Shown: positions 55,662-64,000 of the stretch, piece by piece
How positions within the stretch are numbered: the first letter of the stretch is position 1
Layout: each line of letters begins with the position of its first letter
From: Duncaniella dubosii
GTDB taxonomy: Bacteria; Bacteroidota; Bacteroidia; Bacteroidales; Muribaculaceae
NCBI RefSeq assembly: GCF_004803915.1
Contig: NZ_CP039396.1
Location: forward strand, 1,798,001-1,862,000
Length of the DNA: 64,000 nt
Direction: 5' to 3'
Translations under genes and position numbers: made by a program
The notes under the pieces: generated by a model
Databases searched by the model: none
What the model was told of the DNA's origin: nothing
What the model saw: only the letters and a program-made list of their open reading frames with translations

Positions 55662-55669
55662 TAATTTTG
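55662..55669 (+). promoter_or_regulatory. Candidate -7 box for the beta-barrel gene
   Basis: TAATTTTG lies 50 bp before the ATG at 55719 and matches TAnnTTTG. The -33 element is unclear. The rest of 55397-55718 holds no gene. Confidence 0.5.
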
Positions 55670-55718
55670 TATTTATAGGATTTAGTCGTACTTTCGTCGA
55701 AATTAGTCAGCTTTAGCA

Positions 55719-58385
55719 ATGGATTTTCTACGAAATATTCTATTTGTGTTATCGCTTCTGTTCCTGTCAGTTCCGGCTGTGGCCGGAAGTATAGGGTCGA
55801 GCTTCCATTCATTGACAGGCAAGATACAGGATGCAGTGTCTGACAGTGTGGCCGTTGATGAGAATGTTTTGATTGATGCTGCCATTGCTTATGCCGATTC
55901 GATTGCCGATGCCATATCGCTTGACGAAGTGGTGGTAACGGCGCGAGTGAAGCCCATAGTGTTCAAAGGCGACACTACAATTGTCAACACCAATGCTTTC
56001 AAGACTCGTGACGGTGCTTATCTTGAGGAACTTGTTAGATTAGTCCCCGGTATGGCATACGATAAGGAATCAGGAGTGTTGAGCTATAACGGTACTCCAA
56101 TTTCTGAAATCAATATTAACGGAAAGGCGTTTCTGAAAGGCGACAAGTCAATGGCGCTTGAAAATCTGCGAGCCGAAATATTCAAGCAGATTAAAATTTA
56201 TGATAAGTCAAGCGATGAGGATATGTTTCTTGGTATAAAACGTAAGTCCGGCAATAATTTCGTGCTTGACCTTCAGACGGAAGATGAGTTTAATGGTTCG
56301 CTGATGACGGCTGCCGGGGTTGGCGTGGGTAATCGCGACAGGAAGAACGCCGAGCTTAGGTCGCACTATTTCAGACCCGGTGGCGACTCATTCTCCTTGT
56401 CGCTCAGGAGCGGCAACCGCGATATGACGACCCTCTATAAAAAGAACCGTCGCGATGCCCTGTCGCTGCATCTTTCGAAGGATATTTCCGATAAATTTTT
56501 CGTTGGTGCAGATCTGATGTATGGCCACGACCGGTCGGGTTCGGTCTTTTCGTCGGCCGACGAGAGTTATCTCCCGACCGGTGATACTTTCAGCCATTCG
56601 ACCGGTATGAACAGCAATAAGAATCGGCGGCTCTCAGCTAATCTCAACATGCGGTGGACCATCGGCCGTCATACTCGCATAAGTCTTACCGGCGACATAC
56701 AGAACGCGCGCAGCACAATTATCAGCGAAGGCCGCCGGGCATCATTTGATGCTGACCCTCAACTCCCGACGGTCGACCCTTTTGCCGGGAATGCCTATGG
56801 CCAGATTCCCGATTCCATAAAGGTCAACGATATCTCTCAAAGCAGCACCGGAGTGAACGATAACAAGAACTATTCGCTCAATGCCACCCTTACCCGTAAG
56901 CTTAACAAACATGGAACGGCAATCGTGATTTCTGGCGGACTGAACAACGGAGACCGTACCGGGCGGTCATTTTCGGAATCTGATACACGCTATTTCAGGC
57001 TGCGCGGCCATTCGGGTCTTGACTCTGTGCTCTATCGTCACCAGTATAATATCACACCTTCCGAAAGCCGTTCACGCACGGTCGGGCTGCGTTTTACCCA
57101 ACCGCTTTCGGCGGAGATGCGCTTTGAGTTGAGCTACAGGTTTAAAAGGACGCGTGAGGACTACACGCGCAACACTTATGATCTCTCTCCCTTCTTTGAC
57201 CCTGAGGCCGCTTTATCACCGGCGACACTTCCTCCGGGATATGAATCGGCCTATGTCGACAGTCTGAGCAACTATAGCTTCAGCCGTATCTATGCCCACG
57301 AGGTGCAGGCTGTGTTTATGTATAATTCCGAGCGCTGGAATGCCGATGCGACATTCACGGCAGAGCCTGAACGGCGGACACTTGACCAAAAGACCGGTAT
57401 AATGCAGGCCGACACGGTGAGGTCGTCGGTCAGCCTCATACCTCGCCTGAGTGTCCAATACATGGACAAGGACTGGTCGTTCGGCATGACCTACGACGGC
57501 TCTACAAGTCAGCCCGACATATCTTCGCTCCTGTCATTGACCGACAACAGCAATCCGCTCTACATCACCCGTGGCAATCCCCGTCTCAAGGCTGCCTACC
57601 GCCAGTCGCTGAGTTTCGACGGAAGAAATTCGCCTCTCGGGCTTTCGGTCAACATAAGACTGTCGAACACCATCAACGAACAGACTCTGGCAGTTTACTA
57701 CAATCCGCAGACCGGTGGACGCATCAGCTCGCCGGTCAACATCAATGGTAACCGCGACGCAAATCTCTATGTCAGCTATTTCAAATTCCTAAAGTCGAAG
57801 TTCCTGATTTCAGGAAGCTTCAGCGGAGCGCTACGGAGGAGTGTCGGGCTTATAAACGAGGATATGGACGAGCAGCCGAAACGCAGCGTCACGCGCTACA
57901 GGAATACGGGTGGTTCAGGGACGTTTCAATATATGTCCGGGATATTTAATATAAGAACCAATGTTTCGTGGTTATACTCGCATTCAGTTAATCAGTTGCA
58001 GGGGATATCCGAACATCAGTCGGAGTATGCGTTCGGTCTCGCCCCCGACATAAACCTGCCGTTCGGTCTTTGCGTCTCGACTGATGCTTCATATTCGCTG
58101 CGGACCGGCAAGAATATCAGCACCCGCGATTTCAACCAGCTGCAGTGGAATGCCGAAGTGTCGTGGCGTTTCCTTAAGAAGCGGACAGCTACTGTGTCGG
58201 TGAGATGGGTCGACATTCTTAACGACAGGAACAACCTTGTGCGCCATAGTTCGTCGACAGGAATCACTGAGTATTACGACATGCAGGTGGGCAGTTACTT
58301 CCTTGTTTCGTTTGAATATCGCTTCAATAAGGAGTTTATGGGAAAAAAAGAAGAAGCGCAAAGAGCGCAAGAACGACAGTTTTGA
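55719..58385 (+). CDS. Outer-membrane beta-barrel protein, TonB-dependent-receptor-like
   Basis: An 888-residue protein with a signal peptide (cut near AVAG, residue 23). After an acidic spacer, SLDEVVVTARVKPIVFKGDT starts a plug-like domain (AYLEELVRLVPGMAYDKESG, ININGKAFLKGDKSMALENL, FKQIKIYDKSS), then a long barrel with aromatic strands ending SYFLVSFEYRFNKEF. The final segment GKKEEAQRAQERQF is charged and unlike a normal barrel end. It resembles the OmpB_4 type seen in the peptide island (17657-19735), but the two are only distantly alike. No partner gene adjoins it and the transported substrate is unknown. Confidence 0.82.
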   Translation: MDFLRNILFVLSLLFLSVPAVAGSIGSSFHSLTGKIQDAVSDSVAVDENVLIDAAIAYADSIADAISLDEVVVTARVKPIVFKGDTTIVNTNAFKTRDGAYLEELVRLVPGMAYDKESGVLSYNGTPISEININGKAFLKGDKSMALENLRAEIFKQIKIYDKSSDEDMFLGIKRKSGNNFVLDLQTEDEFNGSLMTAAGVGVGNRDRKNAELRSHYFRPGGDSFSLSLRSGNRDMTTLYKKNRRDALSLHLSKDISDKFFVGADLMYGHDRSGSVFSSADESYLPTGDTFSHSTGMNSNKNRRLSANLNMRWTIGRHTRISLTGDIQNARSTIISEGRRASFDADPQLPTVDPFAGNAYGQIPDSIKVNDISQSSTGVNDNKNYSLNATLTRKLNKHGTAIVISGGLNNGDRTGRSFSESDTRYFRLRGHSGLDSVLYRHQYNITPSESRSRTVGLRFTQPLSAEMRFELSYRFKRTREDYTRNTYDLSPFFDPEAALSPATLPPGYESAYVDSLSNYSFSRIYAHEVQAVFMYNSERWNADATFTAEPERRTLDQKTGIMQADTVRSSVSLIPRLSVQYMDKDWSFGMTYDGSTSQPDISSLLSLTDNSNPLYITRGNPRLKAAYRQSLSFDGRNSPLGLSVNIRLSNTINEQTLAVYYNPQTGGRISSPVNINGNRDANLYVSYFKFLKSKFLISGSFSGALRRSVGLINEDMDEQPKRSVTRYRNTGGSGTFQYMSGIFNIRTNVSWLYSHSVNQLQGISEHQSEYAFGLAPDINLPFGLCVSTDASYSLRTGKNISTRDFNQLQWNAEVSWRFLKKRTATVSVRWVDILNDRNNLVRHSSSTGITEYYDMQVGSYFLVSFEYRFNKEFMGKKEEAQRAQERQF

Positions 58386-58535
58386 CGATGCAGAAGGCAA
58401 CAGAACCAGATATTTTATATTCTGACTGGAGAAAAGCCGTAAGGAATCAAAATAAAGGCGATATCAGTCTGACTATAGTGAATTCATTTGGTCAATAGAG
58501 TTTGCAATATCATAACTTAAAGCTTATAAAAGGCT

Positions 58536-58568
58536 AAATCCGTAATCCTTTTCCCGGATTACGGATTT
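58536..58568. terminator. Bidirectional terminator between convergent genes
   Basis: A 13-bp perfect stem, 58536-58548 with 58556-58568 (AAATCCGTAATCC), lies between the barrel gene and the DUF2007-like gene. On the minus strand it runs into GCCTTTTATAAG. Confidence 0.8.
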
Positions 58569-58575
58569 GGTACTT

Positions 58576-58830
58576 TTACTTGTTTTCGAGCAGGCGGGTG
58601 GCAGTGTCCCAGTCGCGGTAGAAGATGAGCAGCCGTATGCCGGTGCGGATCTGTGGCGAGTAGACTTCGGCCTCGTTGGAGACCATCGCAGGAATGCCGT
58701 TGGCGGCGAGGAGTGACTTGGCGACGTAGGCTTCGCCGGCGGTGTCATAGGTTCTTATCTTCACGAGGTCGTCCGGTTCGGGCGGCCTCATGTCGGTAAG
58801 GAGTTTTTTGAGTCGTTGGATTATAGACAT
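58576..58830 (-). CDS. Small DUF2007-like protein
   Basis: An 84-residue soluble protein. VKIRTYDTAGEAYVAKSLLA, ANGIPAMVSNEAEVYSPQ and RLLIFYRDWDTATRLLENK fit DUF2007 (putative signal-transducing protein), a small ferredoxin-like fold with a binding site of unknown purpose. It sits 57 bp downstream of the metY stop on the same strand and may be in its operon. Confidence 0.78.
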   Translation of the reverse strand: MSIIQRLKKLLTDMRPPEPDDLVKIRTYDTAGEAYVAKSLLAANGIPAMVSNEAEVYSPQIRTGIRLLIFYRDWDTATRLLENK

Positions 58831-58887
58831 TTTCAGATTAATCGGAGAGTTGAGAGTGGAGAAAGATAACGAAGAGTGTAGGCCGGG

Positions 58888-60171
58888 TCACGAAAGAGCC
58901 TGCTCGATGTCGGCGATGATGTCGGCCACGTCTTCGATGCCAACGGAAAGACGGATGAGGTCAGGGGCTACACCGGCTTCCATTAGCTGCTTGTCGGAGA
59001 GCTGACGGTGGGTGTGGCTTGCGGGATGGAGCACACAGGTGCGCGCATCGGCCACGTGGGTGACGATGGCTATGAATTTCAACCGGTCCATGAATCTGAT
59101 TGCGTCCTCCCGTGTGCCTTCAATGCCGAAGGCAATGACTCCGCATGAGCCTTTAGGGAGATATTTTTCGGCGAGGTGATGATATTTGTTTGATGGCAGA
59201 CTGCAATAGTTGACCCATTTGACTTTTGGATTTGCCTCAAGCCATCTGGCTACAGTCATGGCGTTATCGCAATGGCGTGGCACTCGCAGATGGAGAGTTT
59301 CAAGGCCGAGATTGAGCAGGAAGGCATTCTGTGGCGACATCATTGAACCAAGGTCGCGCATGAGCTGTGCCACGGCTTTGGTGATGTAAGCGCCTTTGCC
59401 GAATGATTTAGTGTATGTCAGTCCGTGATATGATTCGTCGGGAGTGGTGAGTCCGGGGAATTTGTCGGCGTGAGCGTCCCAGTCGAAGTTTCCGCTGTCG
59501 ACAATCGCTCCTCCGATGCTGACAGCATGCCCGTCCATATATTTTGTGGTGGAGTGGGTGACTATGTCTGCTCCCCATTCAAACGGACGGCAGTTGATGG
59601 GTGTTGGAAAAGTGTTGTCGACAATTAGGGGCACTCCGTTTGCGTGAGCCACGCGGGCGAATTTCTCTATGTCGAGCACCTCTCCTCCGGGATTGGATAT
59701 TGTCTCTCCGAAAAGGACTTTTGTGTTAGGACGGAAAGCGGCGTTGATTTCTTCTTCCGATGAGTTCGGATCGATGAATGTACATTCGATTCCGAGCTTT
59801 TTGAGTGTCACACCGAAGAGATTGTAAGTGCCGCCGTAGATGTTTGATGACGATACGATGTGGTCGCCCGCTTCGCAGATGTTGAATACCGCATAGAAGT
59901 TTGCAGCCTGCCCCGATGAGGTGAGCATTGCCGCTACACCGCCTTCGAGTGCGGCGATTTTAGCCGCTACGGCATCGACTGTCGGGTTTTGGAGACGCGA
60001 ATAGAAATAGCCTGAGTCTTCAAGATCGAACAGCCGGGCCATCTGTTCGCTTGTGTCATATTTGAAAGTAGTACTCTGGATTATTGGAAGCACACGTGGC
60101 TGTCCTTTGGTCGGAGTCCATCCGGCTTGTACGCAGAGAGTGGACAGGGAGTAGTTTTTGTCGTTGTTCAT
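58888..60171 (-). CDS. metY: O-acetylhomoserine sulfhydrylase (PLP-dependent)
   Basis: A 427-residue Cys/Met-metabolism enzyme that forms homocysteine from O-acetylhomoserine and sulfide. The PLP lysine is in ADIVTHSTTKYMDGHAVSIG (near residue 212). YFYSRLQNPTVDAVAAKIAA, MLTSSGQAANFYAVFNICEA and SSNIYGGTYNLFGVTLKKLG are the usual MetY motifs. The ATG at 60171 (MNNDKNYS) is chosen; the 26 upstream residues of the open frame are not family-like. Confidence 0.94.
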   Translation of the reverse strand: MNNDKNYSLSTLCVQAGWTPTKGQPRVLPIIQSTTFKYDTSEQMARLFDLEDSGYFYSRLQNPTVDAVAAKIAALEGGVAAMLTSSGQAANFYAVFNICEAGDHIVSSSNIYGGTYNLFGVTLKKLGIECTFIDPNSSEEEINAAFRPNTKVLFGETISNPGGEVLDIEKFARVAHANGVPLIVDNTFPTPINCRPFEWGADIVTHSTTKYMDGHAVSIGGAIVDSGNFDWDAHADKFPGLTTPDESYHGLTYTKSFGKGAYITKAVAQLMRDLGSMMSPQNAFLLNLGLETLHLRVPRHCDNAMTVARWLEANPKVKWVNYCSLPSNKYHHLAEKYLPKGSCGVIAFGIEGTREDAIRFMDRLKFIAIVTHVADARTCVLHPASHTHRQLSDKQLMEAGVAPDLIRLSVGIEDVADIIADIEQALS

Positions 60172-60233
60172 ATCACTGACGGTTATTGGTCGGTATATAT
60201 AATATAAGGTGGAAGTTGAGGCTGTGATAAAAG

Positions 60234-60278
60234 AACCAAGGGCTTCCACAGTGGTTGGTCTGACGGAAGCCCTTGGTT
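60234..60278 (-). terminator. Terminator of the thrS-infC-rpmI-rplT operon
   Basis: A 14-bp stem (60234-60247 with 60265-60278, AACCAAGGGCTTCC) is followed on the minus strand by CTTTTATC. It lies 67 bp past the rplT stop and just upstream of metY. Confidence 0.85.
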
Positions 60279-60344
60279 TTGGTATGGCTAAATTTTTTTG
60301 CGCGGGGGATACACGCGGGTGTTCTTCACACCTCTGATGAATCC

Positions 60345-60695
60345 TTATGCGTTCTTTACCTTGTCAACGATAGCCTTGAAAGCAGCGGGATTGTTGAGCG
60401 CGAGGTCGGCGAGGACTTTGCGGTTGATCTCGATGCCTGCTTTGTGGATAAGGCCCATGAGCTTTGAGTAAGAAAGGTCTTCAAGACGGGCTGCTGCGTT
60501 GATACGCTGAATCCAGAGGGCACGGAAGTTACGCTTTTTGTCCTTGCGGTCGCGGTAAGCGTAGGTGAGACCCTTTTCCCAAGTGTTCTTGGCTACAGTC
60601 CAAACGTTGCGACGGCATCCGAAGTAACCACGGGTAAGTTTGAGGATTTTCTTGCGGCGAGCTCTTGAAGCTACATGATTTACTGATCTTGGCAT
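60345..60695 (-). CDS. rplT: Ribosomal protein bL20
   Basis: A 116-residue rRNA-binding protein of the large subunit. The N-terminal extension [20 protein letters not shown] and the conserved [20 protein letters not shown] (residues 49-68) are standard, as is [20 protein letters not shown]. In E. coli L20 represses its own operon; here a 135-bp gap separates rpmI from rplT and could hold such a site, but none was identified. Confidence 0.98.
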   Translation of the reverse strand: MPRSVNHVASRARRKKILKLTRGYFGCRRNVWTVAKNTWEKGLTYAYRDRKDKKRNFRALWIQRINAAARLEDLSYSKLMGLIHKAGIEINRKVLADLALNNPAAFKAIVDKVKNA

Positions 60696-60830
60696 TTTGA
60701 AAAATGAGTTGTGAACGTCAGCGGCACGTCAATGCACTTAATTTCATTTTTTAGGTGGCTGACCGTTCGGTTTAAAGAATTGAATTAGAAATCACGATTT
60801 GTTTAAGATCGGAGGGGGAAAAGCCTAACC

Positions 60831-61028
60831 TTACTTAAGGGCGAGGAGTTCCTTAACGTTTGAAGCGTCGGCACGAGACACAACAGAGAAGTGTGTGAGG
60901 TTGCGTTTCTGCTTCTTGGTCTTTTTAGTCAAGATGTGGCTCTTGAAGGCATGTTTTCTCTTGATCTTTCCTGATCCGGTAAGGGCGAACCTCTTTTTGG
61001 CACCGGAGTTAGTCTTAATCTTTGGCAT
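60831..61028 (-). CDS. rpmI: Ribosomal protein bL35
   Basis: A 65-residue basic protein with the family signature [20 protein letters not shown] and [20 protein letters not shown]. Length and position between infC and rplT are standard. Confidence 0.98.
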   Translation of the reverse strand: MPKIKTNSGAKKRFALTGSGKIKRKHAFKSHILTKKTKKQKRNLTHFSVVSRADASNVKELLALK

Positions 61029-61111
61029 TGGTTGTGATTGTTAAATAATGATTTTAATTCTATAGAGTGCGCCGGCCCGGAGGCCGACGCGCTTTTTAGC
61101 GTATTGCTGGT

Positions 61112-61693
61112 TTATTTTTTCTTCGGGCTGAGCATGATGATCATGCGCTTGCCTTCGAGGACCGGCATCTGGTCTACTTTGCCATATTCCTCAAGGTCGT
61201 TGGCGAAACGGAGCAGAAGCACCTCGCCTTGTTCCTTAAAGAGAATCGAACGGCCTTTGAAGAAGACGTATGCTTTCACCTTCGCGCCTTCCTGAAGGAA
61301 GCCGATGGCATGTTTAAGCTTGAAGTTGTAGTCGTGGTCATCGGTCTGAGGTCCGAAACGGATTTCCTTGACCACTACCTTTGTAGCTTTTGCCTTCTGT
61401 TCCTTCTGGCGTTTTTTCTGCTGATAGAGGAACTTCTGGTAGTCGAGCACACGACAGACAGGCGGTTCGGCGGTCGGTGAGATCTCGATGAGGTCAAGAC
61501 CGAGGCCGTCGGCGATTTTCAATGCCTCCTGAATGGAATAGATGCCGTTTTCAACATTATCGCCTACCAGTCGCACTTCGCGTGCGCGGATATGCTCGTT
61601 GATGGCGTATGGTTCCTCTTTTCGGTTATTGAGGGGACGGCGTGGACCGTTGTTTGGGCGCGGCGGGCGCGGAGTGAAAGGTTTTTTCTCCAT
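61112..61693 (-). CDS. infC: Translation initiation factor IF-3
   Basis: A 193-residue factor. A Pro/Arg-rich N-terminal extension ([20 protein letters not shown]) precedes the N-domain ([20 protein letters not shown]) and a lysine-rich linker ([20 protein letters not shown]). The C-domain has [20 protein letters not shown]. It starts with ATG rather than the rare AUU used in enterobacteria, so that kind of autoregulation is not expected. It begins 8 bp after the thrS stop. Confidence 0.97.
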   Translation of the reverse strand: MEKKPFTPRPPRPNNGPRRPLNNRKEEPYAINEHIRAREVRLVGDNVENGIYSIQEALKIADGLGLDLIEISPTAEPPVCRVLDYQKFLYQQKKRQKEQKAKATKVVVKEIRFGPQTDDHDYNFKLKHAIGFLQEGAKVKAYVFFKGRSILFKEQGEVLLLRFANDLEEYGKVDQMPVLEGKRMIIMLSPKKK

Positions 61694-61701
61694 TCAGGGG
61701 G

Positions 61702-63644
61702 TTATTGATTAATCATTTCGTTGACTTCGCGGGTCAAATCGTCTGCAAAGGTAGCAATTTTCATCGAACCTTTATCACCTTCACCCTGTTTTCTTACAGA
61801 AATTTCACCATTTTCAGCTTCTTTTTCACCGACAATGAGCATGTAGGGTATTCTCTTAAGTTCGTTGTCGCGAATTTTTTTGCCGATTTTTTCATTTCTG
61901 TCGTCAACTTGGGTACGGATGTCAAGGGCGTTGAGACGGGCTGCGACCTCATGGGCGTAGTCGTTGAACTTCTCCGAGATGGGGAGCACGACAGCCTGTT
62001 CAGGTGCGAGCCAGAGGGGGAAGCGTCCGGCTGTGTGTTCAAGAAGCACGGCGACGAAGCGTTCCATCGAGCCGAAGGGAGCGCGGTGGATCATTACAGG
62101 GCGGTGTTTCTGGTTGTCAGAGCCGGTGTATTCGAGCTGGAATCGTTCAGGCAGGTTGTAGTCTACCTGAATTGTACCGAGCTGCCATTTGCGGCCGAGT
62201 GCGTCCTTGACCATGAAGTCGAGTTTCGGTCCGTAGAAGGCGGCTTCTCCATATTCCTTGCGGGCTTTGAGTCCCTTTTCCTCACATGCGTCGATGATGG
62301 CCTGCTCGGCGAGATGCCAGTTTTCGTCAGAGCCGATATATTTCTCCTTGTTGTTGGGGTCGCGCAGTGAAATCTGAGCCTCGAAGTTTTCAAATTTGAG
62401 AGCCTTGAAGATGTAGAATATGATATCCATCACCTTTAGGAACTCTCCCTTTATCTGGTCGGGGGCGCAATAGATGTGTGCGTCGTCCTGTGTGAAACCT
62501 CTCACGCGGGTCAGTCCGTGGAGCTCGCCGCTCTGCTCGTAGCGGTAGACTGTGCCGAACTCAGCGAGACGCAGTGGCAGGTCTCGGTAGCTTCGGGGAG
62601 TGCGCGGAAGATTTCGCAGTGGTGGGGGCAGTTCATCGGTTTGAGCAGGTATTCCTCGCCCTCCTCGGGAGTGTGGATAGGCTGGAAAGAGTCCTTGCCA
62701 TACTTGGCGTAGTGGCCTGAGGTCACATAGAGGTTCTTGTTGCCGATATGGGGTGTGATTACCTGCTGGTAGCCGTATTGCTTCTGGATTTTGCGGAGGA
62801 ACTGTTCGAGACGGTCGCGGAGCGCTGTGCCTTTTGGGAGCCAGAGGGGCAGACCTGCGCCGACGTTCTGGGAGAATGCGAAAAGTTCCATTTCTTTGCC
62901 GAGCTTGCGGTGGTCGCGCTTCTTGGCTTCTTCGAGGAGCACGAGATATTCGTCGAGCATCTTTTTCTTGGGGAAAGTGATGCCATAGACTCTGACGAGC
63001 TGGTTGCGCTTTTCGTCGCCGCGCCAGTATGCGCCGGCGAGCGAGGTAACCTTCACAGCCTTGATGGGTGCTGTATTGGCAATGTGCGGACCACGACAGA
63101 GGTCTGTGAACGATCCTTGGGTGTAGGTGGTGATGTGTCCGTCCTCAAGTTCGCTGATAAGCTCGCACTTGTATTCTTCGCCACGGTCGCCGAAGAGCTT
63201 CAGTGCGTCGTCTTTCGAGATGTCGGCGCGGACTATAGGCTGCTTCTGCTGGGCGAGTTCGAGCATTTTTTTCTCGATGCGGGGGAAGTCGGCAGATGTG
63301 ATGGTGTGTTCGCCCGGGTCGATGTCGTAGTAGAATCCGTTTTCAATGGCCGGGCCGATGCCGAACTTGACTCCGGGGAAAAGCTCCTGAAGCGCTTCGG
63401 CGAGAAGGTGGGCCGACGAGTGCCAGAAAGCGTGCTTGCCTTCGGGGTCATCCCATTTGAAAAGTTTGATTGTGGCATCTTCGGTGATGGGGCGGGTGAT
63501 GTCCCACTCCTTGTCGTTGACTGATGCCGCGAGAATGTCGCGAGCGAGCTGCGACGACAGAGATTCGGCAATCTGCAGGGGGGTGATTCCGCTCTCAAAC
63601 TGCTTCACGCTCTGGTCGGGGAAGGTGATATTGATTGTTGCCAT
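61702..63644 (-). CDS. thrS: Threonyl-tRNA synthetase, with a one-base frameshift near 62597-62600
   Basis: Charges tRNA-Thr. The first frame (63644-62511) has the TGS domain ([20 protein letters not shown]), the editing domain with [11 protein letters not shown], and the catalytic start with motif-2 sequence [15 protein letters not shown]. It then breaks. The second frame (from about 62600 to 61702) has [20 protein letters not shown], motif 3 and the anticodon-binding domain. One C added to the C4 run at CTCCCCGAAGC gives [20 protein letters not shown] and 648 codons, the normal size. The gene is essential, so a sequencing error is by far the likeliest cause. The ATG at 63644 ([11 protein letters not shown]) is the conserved start. 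Confidence 0.95.
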
Positions 63645-63956
63645 TATTAATAATGTGTGGTTTAGGGAGTCATACGAGCGACTCCTGTTGTTTTCAGCGT
63701 GCAAAGATAGAAAATAATTCTTTAAATCCACCTTATAATATGGTGAAAATTCGACCGATATGCCAAAGCTTGCGCCTCCGGGGCGTAGCCGCCACCGATT
63801 TTGGCCAATCTGGCCCGTAAAGATGGCTGATGTGTGACGGATGAAAACAGCTATTAATCTTCAGTCCAAAGTATAAATGTTTTTTACATCAGAGCGATAA
63901 TTGCATAATGCGTTCTTGTCTGGATTACTGACTATGGGAGGTCTTTATTGTCGGGC
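63645..63956. other. Intergenic region between thrS and the divergent next gene
   Basis: About 310 bp without a gene. A TATCTTTG on the minus strand at 63702-63709 fits TAnnTTTG and lies 58 bp before the thrS ATG, with no clear -33 element. Nothing else is recognised. Confidence 0.5.
63702..63709 (-). promoter_or_regulatory. Candidate -7 box of the thrS operon
   Basis: TATCTTTG on the minus strand matches TAnnTTTG at a suitable distance from thrS. The upstream half is unclear. Confidence 0.45.
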
Positions 63957-63987
63957 TTTGTGGTTTTGGGAAATTGGGCTAACTTTG
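63957..63987 (+). promoter_or_regulatory. Promoter of a gene that starts at the window edge
   Basis: TTTG (63957-63960), 19 bases, TAACTTTG (63980-63987) match the consensus exactly. An ATG follows at 63996, so a plus-strand gene probably begins here; its body is outside the window. Confidence 0.75.
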
Positions 63988-64000
63988 TGGTCGCTATGAA

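Noticed and set aside
62748..63524. Plus-strand frame of 258 codons opposite thrS
   Set aside because: It lies wholly antisense to the threonyl-tRNA synthetase and has no family features; it arises from the codon bias of the real gene.
1..64000. CRISPR arrays, tRNA or rRNA genes, and common riboswitches
   Set aside because: No evenly spaced repeats, cloverleaf sequences or conserved aptamer cores were seen in the intergenic regions by eye. A covariance-model search could still find weak ones.

Overview
The window is about 64 kb of chromosome from a strictly anaerobic gut bacterium of the order Bacteroidales, most likely the family Muribaculaceae. The evidence is a SusC/SusD pair, several promoters of the Bacteroidota type (TTTG, 19-20 bp, TAnnTTTG), a NUDIX-type arabinose regulator, an Rnf complex, a sodium-pumping methylmalonyl-CoA decarboxylase, a 29-residue COX24-like ribosomal protein, and few purine-rich ribosome binding sites. 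No tRNA, rRNA or CRISPR array was found.

Layout. 1-9.3 kb: the N-terminus of an OmpA-like porin, then a polysaccharide-uptake operon (SusC with a frameshift, SusD, a beta-helix surface lipoprotein). 9.4-12.4 kb: rnfD-rnfG-rnfE-rnfA without rnfB or rnfC. 12.4-14.5 kb: a hexapeptide acetyltransferase and NhaD. 15-26 kb: an AT-rich accessory island on the minus strand. 26-32.5 kb: tcdA, then the methylmalonyl-CoA decarboxylase operon with its epimerase. 32.8-39.9 kb: an L-arabinose operon (epimerase, symporter, AraR, isomerase, kinase) with a recognisable promoter and operator. 40-49 kb: RNase G, the COX24-like peptide, HU, two HAD phosphatases, a queuosine-precursor transporter, a GH43 glycosidase, guaA and an ECF sigma factor. 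49-55.4 kb: the leucine operon. 55.7-64 kb: a beta-barrel receptor, metY and the thrS-infC-rpmI-rplT translation operon.

The most interesting object is the island at 15-26 kb. It reads as a decayed cluster for a ribosomally made, radical-SAM-modified peptide. It has a precursor gene that no ORF call would show, because codon 15 is amber: a leader ending in Gly-Gly, a core with three cysteines (ECTCDCWIG), and a Pro-Glu-Lys tail. It has a radical SAM/SPASM maturase cut by an IS4-family element with a perfect 9-bp target duplication, an intact beta-barrel outer-membrane receptor, and the first residues of a C39 leader peptidase/exporter truncated at a second IS. It also has a DUF3244-like secreted protein, a helix-turn-helix protein and a TPR-membrane-coiled-coil-helix-turn-helix regulator broken by an 8-bp tandem duplication and a 1-nt deletion. 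Each broken gene except the exporter can be reconstructed exactly in frame. Past the second IS lie a lipoprotein with a bacteriocin-like glycine-rich tail and a two-helix membrane protein that could be its immunity partner.

One caution applies throughout. Three genes (susC, yhhQ and the essential thrS) each lack one C in a C-run. This looks like a homopolymer error in the assembly rather than biology, so single-base frameshifts should be discounted. Substitutions, duplications and IS insertions should not.
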